Source: Candidatus Nanoarchaeia archaeon (GTDB taxonomy: Archaea; Nanobdellota; Nanobdellia; SCGC-AAA011-G17; JACPNG01). From it: a stretch of 64,000 nucleotides of DNA. The stretch's first letter is position 1. Every line of letters starts with the position of its first letter. The stretch spans positions 403,804 to 467,803 of the forward strand of contig JAQTMY010000001.1 of assembly GCA_028714095.1 (NCBI GenBank), written 5' to 3'. The translations under genes and the position numbers were made by a program. Shown piece by piece: positions 43,745 through 51,917 of this stretch. Under the pieces are notes generated by a model, which was not told the DNA's origin, ran no database searches, and was given only the letters and a program-made list of their open reading frames with translations.

Positions 43745-44731
43745 ATGGTAATCGGATTAGGCATCGAAAGTACAGCGCATACTTTTGGAGCTTCTGTAGT
43801 AAATGATAAAGGCAAGATATTAAGCAATGTAAACAAGATGTTTACAACAGAAAAAGAAGGGATGAATCCTAGTGATGTTGCTAAACATCATAGAAAATAT
43901 GCAGATGAAATAATAAAAAAGGCTTTAGATGAAGCAAAAATTAAAGAAACTAATCTAGATTTTATTACTTTTTCACAAGGTCCTGGTTTGCCTCCAAGTT
44001 TAGTTGTTGGAAAAGATAAGGCAAAAGAATTAGCAAATAAATTACAGATTCCTTTAATAGGTTCTAATCATATCTGTGCACATCTGGAAATAGGAAAGTT
44101 ATTGACAAAAACAAAAGATCCAGTCTTTGTGTTTGTTTCTGGAGCAAATACCCAGATTATTGCTTATGAATCAAAAAGATACAGAATCTTTGGAGAAACC
44201 TTGGACATTGGTCTAGGAAATGCCTTTGATAAGTTTGGAAGAGACATTGGTTTAGGATTTCCTGCAGGGCCGCAAATAGAAAAGCTTGCTAAAAATGGTA
44301 ATTATATTGAACTGCCTTATATTGTAAAAGGAATGGATCTAAGTTTTTCAGGTATTATAACAAGAGCAGATCAATTATATAAACAGGGAAAAAACAAAGA
44401 CGATTTATGTTATTCTTTGCAGGAAACTTGTTTTGCAATGTTGACAGAGGTATCTGAAAGAGCTCTTGCTCATTGTAATAAAAAAGAGGTTATTTTAATT
44501 GGTGGAGTTGCAGCAAATAAAAGGTTTTGTGAAATGCTTGATAAAATGTGCAAACGGAGAAAAGCCAAGTTTTTCCCTGTTCCATTAAAACATTGTGGGG
44601 ATCATGCTGCAATGATAGCCTGGCAAGGAATGCTCCAATTTAAGTCTGATAAGAATTTTTTGGATTTGAATGAAATTGATATCCTACCTAAATGGAGAAT
44701 AGATGAAGTAGAAGTTACCTGGATTAAATAA
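43745..44731 (+). CDS. kae1: Kae1, tRNA threonylcarbamoyladenosine transferase (KEOPS)
   Basis: The 328-residue ASKHA-fold enzyme transfers threonylcarbamoyl to A37 of ANN-decoding tRNAs within the KEOPS complex. Motifs are IGLGIESTAHTFGASVV (residues 2-18), the iron-binding HICAHLE (HxxxH, about 104-110), FVSGANTQI, and the nucleotide site GGVAANKRF (about 254-262). No Bud32 kinase is fused to the C-terminus, unlike in many euryarchaea. A TATA-like TTTTTTAAATT just past tRNA-Pro gives a leaderless mRNA. The 3' end overlaps the convergent alaX gene by eight bases. Confidence 0.95.
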   Translation: MVIGLGIESTAHTFGASVVNDKGKILSNVNKMFTTEKEGMNPSDVAKHHRKYADEIIKKALDEAKIKETNLDFITFSQGPGLPPSLVVGKDKAKELANKLQIPLIGSNHICAHLEIGKLLTKTKDPVFVFVSGANTQIIAYESKRYRIFGETLDIGLGNAFDKFGRDIGLGFPAGPQIEKLAKNGNYIELPYIVKGMDLSFSGIITRADQLYKQGKNKDDLCYSLQETCFAMLTEVSERALAHCNKKEVILIGGVAANKRFCEMLDKMCKRRKAKFFPVPLKHCGDHAAMIAWQGMLQFKSDKNFLDLNEIDILPKWRIDEVEVTWIK

Positions 44732-45428
44732 GAACAAAACAAATTCTTCTTCTATTCCCGCCTTTGTTTTCTAATTTAGTTATTTTTATTTTTCCAATCT
44801 CGGAAGTATTCTTGACATGAGTCCCGCCGCAGGCAGTAATGTCAAAATCCTTAATCTCCACAATTCTTATGTCTTTTATGTCTGGATTAAGTCCTTTTGC
44901 AAGCTTGGATAAAACAGGAAGTTCCATTGCTTTTTCCCTTGGCAAAAAATAAGTTTTAACTTCAGTATTTTTAGATAAAAATTCATTTACTTTACTTTCA
45001 AAACTCATCATTAATTCTCTGTCAAAATTTTCCAAGGAAAAATCTACTCTTGACTTTTCCAGATCTAACTGGTTTCCAGTAATTAAAGCTCCTGTTTCTT
45101 TATACAAAAACTGTGATAAAATATGAGATGCAGTATGATACCTCATCAATAAATGTCTCCTTTCCCAATTAATAAAACCCTTAACTTTCATGCCTTCTTT
45201 AAGCCCTTCTTTGTCAACTTCGTGGCTTATTTCATCATCAGCCTTAGCAACATAAACTACATTGTATTTATTTCCATGCTCATCAACTAAAAATCCTGTA
45301 TCAAAGGGCTGACCTCCAGAATTTGGATAAAAATAACTTTCCTCTAAAATAATATATTTATCTTTTACAGATTTTACAATGCTTTCAAACTCTTTGATGT
45401 ATGAGTCCTCTAAATATCTTGCTTGCAT
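44724..45428 (-). CDS. alaX: Alanyl-tRNA editing protein AlaX
   Basis: The 234-residue protein is a free-standing trans-editing domain that hydrolyses Ser- (and Gly-) mischarged tRNA-Ala. It has the zinc/catalytic motifs HTASH (HxxxH, about residues 97-101) and CGGTH (CxxxH, about 199-203), an N-terminal beta-barrel (ESYFYPNSGGQPFDTG) typical of AlaX-M, and ends in an RRRICFVLI strand. Promoter TATA-like TTTTTTAAATAA about 27 nt upstream. Confidence 0.93.
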   Translation of the reverse strand: MQARYLEDSYIKEFESIVKSVKDKYIILEESYFYPNSGGQPFDTGFLVDEHGNKYNVVYVAKADDEISHEVDKEGLKEGMKVKGFINWERRHLLMRYHTASHILSQFLYKETGALITGNQLDLEKSRVDFSLENFDRELMMSFESKVNEFLSKNTEVKTYFLPREKAMELPVLSKLAKGLNPDIKDIRIVEIKDFDITACGGTHVKNTSEIGKIKITKLENKGGNRRRICFVLI

Positions 45429-45521
45429 AACCTTTAATTCTTGAAATTATTTAAAAAACTTTCTGAAATACCTATATAGAAGGATATAAATATTTTAATT
45501 ACCTTACTTTGTAGATTTACT

Positions 45522-47384
45522 ATGGATTTGCTCTTTCCCCATGAGGAAATAAGGGATATACAGAATACTTTTATGAATGACTTATTTAGTGCTCTAAAGG
45601 AAAATAAGCATATTTTAATCCATGCACCAACAGGAATAGGAAAGACTGCAGCAGCCCTCTCTCCAGCATTGAAATATGCTCTTGAAACAAAAAAAACATT
45701 ATATTTCCTGACATCAAGGCATACCCAGCATAAGATTGCCATAGAAACACTAAGAAAAATCCAGGAAAAACACAAATTAGATTTTAAGATAGCAGATTTT
45801 ATAGGAAAAAAATGGATGTGTTTAGTCCCAGGAGTAGATCAGCTTACCTCATCTGAATTTGCAGAATACTGCAAGGAGGCAATAAAAAAAGATCATTGTG
45901 AATATTATTCAAGATTAAAGGCTAAAAATGATTTATCTTCAGAATCAAAAAGAGTTATAAAGGAAATTGGTAACATTACAGAAGTTGAGAAAGTATGTGA
46001 GTTATGTAAAAACCATGGAGTATGTCCTTATGAGGTTACCTTATTGCTGGCAAAAGAAGCAAACGTAATTATTGCAGATTATTTTCATATCTTAAACTCC
46101 CACATAAGAAAAAATTTCTTTAGTAAAACAGAAAAATCCCTGGAAAATTCAATAATAATCTTTGATGAAGCCCATAATCTTCCAGAAAGAATCAGAAACT
46201 TAATGTCCAGTAATATTTCTTCATTTATTGTATCCCAGGCAGTCAGGGAAGCAAAAGATCTTGGATACAAGGAAATCTCAGAAGATATAGAAAAAATAAA
46301 ACACATTCTTGAAAAACTTGCCCAGGAAGTCCCAATAAATCTTTTTGAGTCAAAAGTTTCGAAAGATTACCTTAATGAAAAAATAAAGGAAGTTTTGGAC
46401 CTTGAAGAATTTATTGGGAACTTGGTTTTTGTTGGAGAACAGGTTTTGGAATTAAAAAGAAGAAGCTTTTGTATTACTGTCGCTACATTTCTTGAATCCT
46501 GGCAGGGTCCTGATCTAGGATTTACGAGAATTTTAACAAAAGGTTTTGATAAAAAAGACCTTCCAATAATAACTTTGTATTATCATTGTCTGGATCCCTC
46601 TGTATTGTTTAAGGAAATATCCACCGGATCCTTAATAATTGGTATGTCAGGAACCTTAAGTCCTTTGGATATGTATAAAGATATTTTAGGTATAGATGCT
46701 GTTCTTAAAGAATATGAAGACCCATTCCCACAGCAGAATAGGCTTAATTTAGTAGTCCCAAAAACAACAACAAAATTTAGCGAGAGAAGATCAGAAATGT
46801 ATCAGAAGATTGCTGCACTCGGTTCTGCCATTATTAATACTATACCTGGGAATTCAATAGTTTTCTTTCCAAGTTATGAATTAAGGGATAATGTATTTCC
46901 TTTCTTTAAGGATTTTTCTGAAAAAACAATATTCCTTGAAAGTTCAGGACTGACCAAAACTGAAAAAGAAGACTTGATTAATAAATTTAAATCCTATTCT
47001 GGGACCGGAGCTGTAATGTTGGCAGTAAGTTCAGGTTCCCTAGGAGAAGGAATTGATTTGCCAGGGGATTATCTAAAAGGAGTTGTTGTTATAGGATTAC
47101 CTTTATCAAAACCAGACCTTAAAACAAATGAATTAATTGAGTATTATCAAAAAAGATTTAGCAAGGGATGGGAATATGGTTATGTTTATCCTGCTATGCT
47201 TAAAACAGTTCAGAATGCTGGCCGTTGTATAAGGTCTGAAACCGATAAAGGGATTATTGTTTTTATGGATGAAAGGTATATCCAATCTAAATACAGGGCA
47301 TGTTTCCCAAAAAACTGGCACATAAAAATAACAAACAGCCCCGTTGTTGAAGTAAGGGAATTTTTTGAGAAAAACAATATTTAA
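45522..47384 (+). CDS. xpd: XPD/Rad3-family Fe-S DNA helicase
   Basis: The 620-residue 5'-3' DNA helicase for nucleotide excision repair. Walker A is HAPTGIGKTAAALSPAL (about residues 34-50). The Fe-S cluster cysteines lie in MCLVPG, YCKEAIKKDHCEYY and CELCKNHGVCPYE (about 105-170). Walker B is DEAHNLPE (about 215). Motif VI is NAGRCIRSETDKG (about 566-578). Length and order fit archaeal XPD. Its TATA-like GATATAAATATT (about 45483-45494) is at leaderless distance. The 3' end overlaps the convergent zinc-ribbon gene by four bases. Confidence 0.94.
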   Translation: MDLLFPHEEIRDIQNTFMNDLFSALKENKHILIHAPTGIGKTAAALSPALKYALETKKTLYFLTSRHTQHKIAIETLRKIQEKHKLDFKIADFIGKKWMCLVPGVDQLTSSEFAEYCKEAIKKDHCEYYSRLKAKNDLSSESKRVIKEIGNITEVEKVCELCKNHGVCPYEVTLLLAKEANVIIADYFHILNSHIRKNFFSKTEKSLENSIIIFDEAHNLPERIRNLMSSNISSFIVSQAVREAKDLGYKEISEDIEKIKHILEKLAQEVPINLFESKVSKDYLNEKIKEVLDLEEFIGNLVFVGEQVLELKRRSFCITVATFLESWQGPDLGFTRILTKGFDKKDLPIITLYYHCLDPSVLFKEISTGSLIIGMSGTLSPLDMYKDILGIDAVLKEYEDPFPQQNRLNLVVPKTTTKFSERRSEMYQKIAALGSAIINTIPGNSIVFFPSYELRDNVFPFFKDFSEKTIFLESSGLTKTEKEDLINKFKSYSGTGAVMLAVSSGSLGEGIDLPGDYLKGVVVIGLPLSKPDLKTNELIEYYQKRFSKGWEYGYVYPAMLKTVQNAGRCIRSETDKGIIVFMDERYIQSKYRACFPKNWHIKITNSPVVEVREFFEKNNI

Positions 47385-47758
47385 TCTTTTTTCTTGGCCT
47401 GGAATGTAGTATTAATGTCAATTATATACTTGCCATCTTCTAATTTATATACTAAAGGTTTTCCCTTGAATAATTCAACTATATCTAATTCATACTTTCC
47501 TGGTTTCAAGATTCTTATTGATTCTAAATCAAGGATAACAGGTCTGTCAATCTCATCAATGCCAATTATATCCAGAACATCATGTTCTATCTGTTCCTTG
47601 TCTTCTTCAGTTAGGTTTACAGTTATTTCCTTAACCTTGTTTAACGCCTCATTTCTGACAAAAAAGAAAAACCTTCCTTTACAAGAAGAGCACCCCTCTA
47701 AAATTTCTTTAGAGCCATCATCATATAATTTTCCACATCTCACACATTGGTGGGGCAT
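47381..47758 (-). CDS. DUF2072 zinc-ribbon protein
   Basis: The 125-residue protein starts with a zinc ribbon (HQCVRCGKLYDDGS and EGCSSCKGRFFFF, residues 3-32) and continues in a mixed domain with PVILDLESIRILKPGKYELD. This is the archaeal DUF2072 family, regularly found with DUF2073 and an Era-like GTPase, as here. Its ATG shares a base with the upstream stop (TAATG). The conserved trio is thought to act in translation or replication-linked processes, but the biochemical role is unknown. Confidence 0.82.
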   Translation of the reverse strand: MPHQCVRCGKLYDDGSKEILEGCSSCKGRFFFFVRNEALNKVKEITVNLTEEDKEQIEHDVLDIIGIDEIDRPVILDLESIRILKPGKYELDIVELFKGKPLVYKLEDGKYIIDINTTFQAKKKD

Positions 47759-48174
47759 TATCTCCTCCTCTTTTTACCAATAAGCCTGTAAGACCTTTTT
47801 CTATTTAAACCATTTGTTGTTAATAATTGTATTTTATTAGGATCTCTCTTAATCTCTTTGATAACTGTTGCAGGTCCGATTACAGTCAATCCAGATCTTA
47901 CCCCAGTTAATGCAGAAGCAACACTTCTTGTAAACTTATCCATAACGCTTTCTCTTTTAATTTCAGGATAAACTGTGCATAGTTCAATTCCTTTAAAGTT
48001 TTTGTTTATGCCCTCCATTGTTCTCTGGATTAATTCTGTTTCTTCCATAGGTTTTAATCTTCCCTCTACTAAAACAATCTTATCTTCTTTTACAAGGTTT
48101 AATATTCTGTTTATCTTTTCTCCAGAACTTAACTTCTTAATCTCTGCATGAGCTACAAATTGCAAAGTTAACAT
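47758..48174 (-). CDS. DUF2073 family protein
   Basis: The 138-residue basic protein with the DUF2073 hallmark VEGRLKPMEETELIQRTM (about residues 36-53) and FKGIELCTVYPE, and an Arg/Lys-rich tail (RKRSYRLIGKKRRR) that could bind RNA. It begins directly after the TAA of the GTPase gene and ends overlapping the next ATG, so the three are one translation unit. Confidence 0.82.
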   Translation of the reverse strand: MLTLQFVAHAEIKKLSSGEKINRILNLVKEDKIVLVEGRLKPMEETELIQRTMEGINKNFKGIELCTVYPEIKRESVMDKFTRSVASALTGVRSGLTVIGPATVIKEIKRDPNKIQLLTTNGLNRKRSYRLIGKKRRR

Positions 48175-48807
48175 TTATTTTATCACCTCAAATAATGCAT
48201 CATAAAACTCTTCTATATTTATACCTTTCTCAGCAGACAAACCAACTACCTTGTACTGCGGGAATGCATTTTCTATGTTTTTGACTTTTGCCTTTTTCAA
48301 ATCAATTTTATTTCCAATAACTAAGACAGGAATTTCTCTTGCAGCTAAATTTCCGATTATTGTTAAGTTAACCTGTGAATAAGGATTTAGTGTTGCATCC
48401 AATACAACAACCACACAGTCCATGTTATCAAGCCATTTAATTGCTTCAATAACTCCTTTGGTTGCCTCCTTGGCTCTTTTTTTTGCTTCTGTTTTATTCA
48501 ATTTATATTTTAAGAAATCTTCATAATCAATTCTTGTTGCAATTCCAGGAGTATCAACAAGATTAAAACTAATTTTTTTGCCGCCCTTTCCTTTAATTTC
48601 AATTCTTTCTTTAACTTGGATTTCCCTTGTCTCATGAGGGATTTTTGAAACAATACCCACCGACTCCCCTAACCAATCCATAGAAATCTTATTTGCTAAA
48701 GTTGTTTTTCCTGCATTTGGAGGTCCATATAATCCTAATTTTATATGTTTCTTTTTTCTAAAAATACTTAATAACCCTCTAAAGAAACCCTTCACCTTTT
48801 TTATCAT
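48175..48807 (-). CDS. Era-like small GTPase (archaeal)
   Basis: The 210-residue GTPase: G1 GLYGPPNAGKTTLANKI (about residues 24-40), switch region THETREI-like (PHETREIQV), G3 DTPGIATRID (about 81-90), G4 VIGNKIDLKKAK (about 166-177), G5 SAEKG. It belongs to the conserved archaeal group paired with DUF2073 and DUF2072. The basic N-terminus (MIKKVKGFFRGLLSIFRKKK) may contact membrane or RNA. It heads the three-gene operon. Confidence 0.87.
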   Translation of the reverse strand: MIKKVKGFFRGLLSIFRKKKHIKLGLYGPPNAGKTTLANKISMDWLGESVGIVSKIPHETREIQVKERIEIKGKGGKKISFNLVDTPGIATRIDYEDFLKYKLNKTEAKKRAKEATKGVIEAIKWLDNMDCVVVVLDATLNPYSQVNLTIIGNLAAREIPVLVIGNKIDLKKAKVKNIENAFPQYKVVGLSAEKGINIEEFYDALFEVIK

Positions 48808-48909
48808 TTAATAAACCCTTTTACTACTTTTATTTTATTCTGGAATCTTGATTTATTAATGTTTCTATACTAAAAAATAATTGTTTAAAGGATTAATAGT
48901 AGTATAAAA

Positions 48910-49362
48910 TCAAATGTGTTTTTTATCATTATAACTTGGTTTAAGATCATTAAGATATTCTCTTAGACGTATTCTGTCTTTAATTTCGGATAAATCAATT
49001 CCAATGGCTTGAACCTTGTTTGGATCTAAATCTCCAGGCCACTTATCTAGCATTACAGCAGTAGCTACTTCTATCCCAGTATATTTTGTTCCTCTAACTT
49101 CAAATTGAGATTCTTCAGATTTTAGAATTGCTAAAGCTAATTCCAACTTGTTTTCTCCTTTATTCCAATCTACCCCAACTTTCTTTGCTAAAATCCCAAA
49201 TTGATCATACAACCAGAATTGATCATTACATCCAGGAAATACTGCCTGTGAGGTATCTCTAGGTTTAAGTCCCTTTGAAGCCCCATCTTCCTGTTCTCTT
49301 CTGCCATATCTTGATACAGTTTTGTCTTCTGCAATTAAATTCAGCATTTCACGAGTTAACAT
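48910..49362 (-). CDS. Hypothetical protein, 150 residues
   Basis: I do not recognise the family. The protein is soluble, Asp/Glu-rich, without cysteine clusters or membrane segments. It contains a run SRYGRREQEDGASKGLKPRD and the phrase YTGIEVATAVMLDKWPGDL, suggesting a helical fold. Codon use is like its archaeal neighbours. It is monocistronic, between the GTPase operon and tRNA-Ser, with an AT-rich upstream region. Confidence 0.6.
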   Translation of the reverse strand: MLTREMLNLIAEDKTVSRYGRREQEDGASKGLKPRDTSQAVFPGCNDQFWLYDQFGILAKKVGVDWNKGENKLELALAILKSEESQFEVRGTKYTGIEVATAVMLDKWPGDLDPNKVQAIGIDLSEIKDRIRLREYLNDLKPSYNDKKHI

Positions 49363-49411
49363 AATATAAAAGATAAAACCAAGTTTAAAAATATTATTGT
49401 AATAAAAAATA

Positions 49412-49537
49412 CGCCGGGACAGGGATTTGAACCCTGATGCCTTTGCAGGCCAGGCTACCTAGTATTATTTCCAGGCTTACACTTCTATATCCGTTTGTAT
49501 ATAGAATCTGTGCAATACCAGGTTATGCGATCCCGGC
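49412..49537 (-). tRNA. tRNA-Ser (anticodon GGA) with two introns
   Basis: Acceptor GCCGGGA/TCCCGGC with G73 (serine), D-stem GCA/TGC with D-loop AACCTGGTA, a long variable arm GCCT-GCAA-AGGC, T-arm CAGGG-TTCAAAT-CCCTG. The anticodon arm CAGGC-CTGGAAA-GCCTG appears only after removing 31 nt (49477-49507) between positions 29 and 30 and 12 nt (49457-49468) between 37 and 38. The first intron has a BHB site (central GCAC/GTGT, bulges AGA and AAG, intron stem TTCTATAT/ATATAGAA); the second a relaxed one (CTGG/CTAG, bulges AAA and GTA). Mature length is 83. Confidence 0.85.
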
Positions 49538-49587
49538 AAATAGAGTTAAAACTAAATTAAGTTTATTTAAAGGTTTTTATTAAAGAA

Positions 49588-49890
49588 TTAATCTAAAAGA
49601 TCAATAGTGATCTGAACACCCTCAGGGATAGGAACTCTCATTATTAATCTTAAGGCTCTTTCATCTATTCCCAAGTCAATCATTCTTTTATGAACTCTCA
49701 TCTCAAAATGATCAAAACTTGCCTTTCCATCACCGCAAGGGGTTTTCCTTGTTGTTATTTTTAATTTTTTGGTAGGCAAAGGAATAGGACCCTTCATCTT
49801 TGTTTTCTGGGCTAATTCTTTGATAGATGCACATATCTCATTAAGAGAACCTATGTCTGTACTGGATAATAATATTCTTGCTTTCTGCAT
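49588..49890 (-). CDS. rps10: 30S ribosomal protein uS10
   Basis: The 100-residue ribosomal protein: GPIPLPTKKLKITTRKTPCG (about residues 34-53), DHFEMRVHKRMIDL (about 60-73) are diagnostic of archaeal uS10. It normally follows EF-1A directly; here about 5.7 kb separates them, while the tRNA-Ser that follows it in other archaea is still next to it. It has its own TATA box (CTTTATAAATC, about 49912-49922) at leaderless spacing, so its expression no longer depends on the EF operon. Confidence 0.96.
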   Translation of the reverse strand: MQKARILLSSTDIGSLNEICASIKELAQKTKMKGPIPLPTKKLKITTRKTPCGDGKASFDHFEMRVHKRMIDLGIDERALRLIMRVPIPEGVQITIDLLD

Positions 49891-50041
49891 TTTACGTTTT
49901 GATTAATTTTGGATTTATAAAGGTTACTGTTAATTCTTTCTGGCAAATAAACCCAGATATGTAATCACTAGGTAGAGATGACAAAAAGAAAGATTTATAA
50001 ACCTAAAATGCCCCGAAAATCAAGGAAAAAGGAGGATAAAA

Positions 50042-50077
50042 ATGCCTTCTTTTAACCATAAAAATGGTAACAACTAA
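50042..50077 (+). other. Short leader frame overlapping the kinase start
   Basis: The best SD in this leader (GGAGGAT, 50031-50037) serves an ATG at 50042 that opens an 11-codon frame (MPSFNHKNGNN) ending 14 bases inside the kinase gene. A TATA box ATTTATAA (49993-50000) puts transcription start upstream of it. It is either a leader peptide that tunes kinase translation, or the true kinase start in a frame broken by one extra A in the run at 50060-50064. Confidence 0.45.
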
Positions 50078-51917
50078 TGCCTTATTGAAATTTCCTGAGG
50101 AGAGGAAGAGTGGTATAGATGGTGCAGTAGAGGAAATTCTAAATGCAAATGGGTACACAGTCCTAGAAAAAAAAGAATCAGAGGGAGCTACGATGACCCT
50201 TTATGATGTTGAGTATCGTAAGGGATCAACCAAAAAAAGAAGAATAGCTAAGGTTCCTAAAACGTTTAAGAATGAAAACATAACAGCTAAAATCATTTTT
50301 TCCAAGGGTAATCTAGATAACAAAGGTGTTTTAATTCTAAATGAGGTTAAACATCCTAATATTGTTGAAATTTATGATTCCTTTAACCTAGGAGATAGGT
50401 CTCTTGTAATAGAAGAAGAGTATGATGCAATCTCCCTTGAAGATTTAGTTAAGACTGCAGGACCAATTACAGATCCAATCAAGATTGGAAATATTTTTTC
50501 TCAATTGATGAGCGCAGTTCAATACCTACATGAAGAAGAAAGGATTTTACATAGAGATATCAAACCATCAAACATCCTGATCGGAAAAGATAATTATAAT
50601 ACAGTTAAACTAACTGACTTCCAGACTGCTGTAAAAATAGAAGACTTAAATGAAAAAGCAATACCTACAAGAGGGGGTACAGCATATACAGATCCTTACC
50701 TATTAAATTCATTGATGAGAGGATTTGACTCCTGCGGTTCAATGAGTACAGATATGTATTCTGTTGGAGCTACTTTGTATTTTGTTCTTACAGGAGAAAA
50801 ACCATTTGATTATTCATTTGATACATCTCCAACTGGAAAACCAATCAAGACAAAATTCGGGAAATTAAAAATCATATTAAGAGATGGTGAAGACCAGATT
50901 GATGAGATTGATATAGATGAACATAACAAACTTCTAAATGAAAAATTAAAAAATGTCCCAAAGAGATATAGAGGTCTTGTAAGAGATCTTATGGAGGTTG
51001 GAAAAGATCCATATAATTTTGATAACGCTTATATGGCTCATTCAGATTTTATAAGGGATCTGGGATCCGCAACAAAGAAAATTCCAATAAGATGGGAAAA
51101 AGTTCTTGATAATATTAAAATATGGTCTGCATGTGCAGGAATAATGGCCGGATTAGTAGTAGGAGCACAATATATCAGGATTTCTGATAAGAATTTAAGG
51201 GAAAGAGAACCAACAGTTTTTGATACATTAACAAGCACAAGATTTGTGGATGGAAGTTTAGAATATATTACTCAGGATAAAAATAAATTGGCTTTGGAAG
51301 CTCTAACCCCTTATTTTAAAGAAATAAAGCAAGATATTAAAAAATTTGATAAAAAAAATGAAGAAGAAATGTTTTCAGTTGAATTTACTGATAGTCGTGT
51401 AACCCGCCTGGGTAGTAGAATTTCATATTCTTTGATGAGAAGTATATTAATGGAGCCAGATCAGAATAAGAAGAGGGAGTATGGAATGCTTAGACTTGAA
51501 ACTTCTTTAGCTCCAGTACCTTTTGTGGCAAGGTTCACAGGAGGAAATCCTATTTACTTCTCGTCTATAGACAATAATCAACAGATAGGTTTAGGATTAC
51601 AATACCTAAGAGGATGTATGGGAGTTAATACTGAACTGGAAGATATCCTAGTTACATATTTCTGCGACTCAACTGATGAGGTATTTGAAGCAAGAAAAAA
51701 AGCAGATAGTCCTTATTACTTTGATAGGGAAATGAAAATAGAAGGTTCAGATAATTCCATGGTTGTAAAAGGATACAGAGAATATCTAAGTCCTGTAAAA
51801 AGACATATGATTGACAGAGCAATGGCTTTATTCTACATTACAGACAATGAAGGAAAGGTTCACACAGAACTCTTAGATTCTAATAATAGGCCAGTCAAGG
51901 AACTTGATGCCAAATAA
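50064..51917 (+). CDS. Membrane-anchored Hanks-type Ser/Thr protein kinase
   Basis: The 617-residue protein has a kinase domain (about residues 30-335): Lys in RRIAKVPKTF, catalytic LHRDIKPSNILI (about 167-178), and KLTDFQTAVK (about 188-197), where the usual DFG is DFQ. The glycine-rich loop is weak. A membrane helix lies at about 354-372 (IWSACAGIMAGLVVGAQYI), followed by a 240-residue domain of unknown function, presumably extracytoplasmic. No SD precedes this ATG; see the leader frame. The last 58 bases overlap the convergent PhoU-like gene. It lies in the block separating EF-1A from uS10. Confidence 0.85.
   Translation: MVTTNALLKFPEERKSGIDGAVEEILNANGYTVLEKKESEGATMTLYDVEYRKGSTKKRRIAKVPKTFKNENITAKIIFSKGNLDNKGVLILNEVKHPNIVEIYDSFNLGDRSLVIEEEYDAISLEDLVKTAGPITDPIKIGNIFSQLMSAVQYLHEEERILHRDIKPSNILIGKDNYNTVKLTDFQTAVKIEDLNEKAIPTRGGTAYTDPYLLNSLMRGFDSCGSMSTDMYSVGATLYFVLTGEKPFDYSFDTSPTGKPIKTKFGKLKIILRDGEDQIDEIDIDEHNKLLNEKLKNVPKRYRGLVRDLMEVGKDPYNFDNAYMAHSDFIRDLGSATKKIPIRWEKVLDNIKIWSACAGIMAGLVVGAQYIRISDKNLREREPTVFDTLTSTRFVDGSLEYITQDKNKLALEALTPYFKEIKQDIKKFDKKNEEEMFSVEFTDSRVTRLGSRISYSLMRSILMEPDQNKKREYGMLRLETSLAPVPFVARFTGGNPIYFSSIDNNQQIGLGLQYLRGCMGVNTELEDILVTYFCDSTDEVFEARKKADSPYYFDREMKIEGSDNSMVVKGYREYLSPVKRHMIDRAMALFYITDNEGKVHTELLDSNNRPVKELDAK

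Noticed and set aside
45434..45775. 113-residue minus-strand frame overlapping the start of xpd
   Set aside because: It lies opposite the Walker A region of a clearly functional helicase and has no start signals.
49412..49537. Reading this tRNA as tRNA-Cys because CTGCAAA (anticodon GCA) is visible near the 3' half
   Set aside because: That segment cannot have an anticodon stem and a variable loop before the T-arm; it is the variable arm GCCT-GCAA-AGGC. G73, the acceptor stem and two BHB sites fit tRNA-Ser(GGA).
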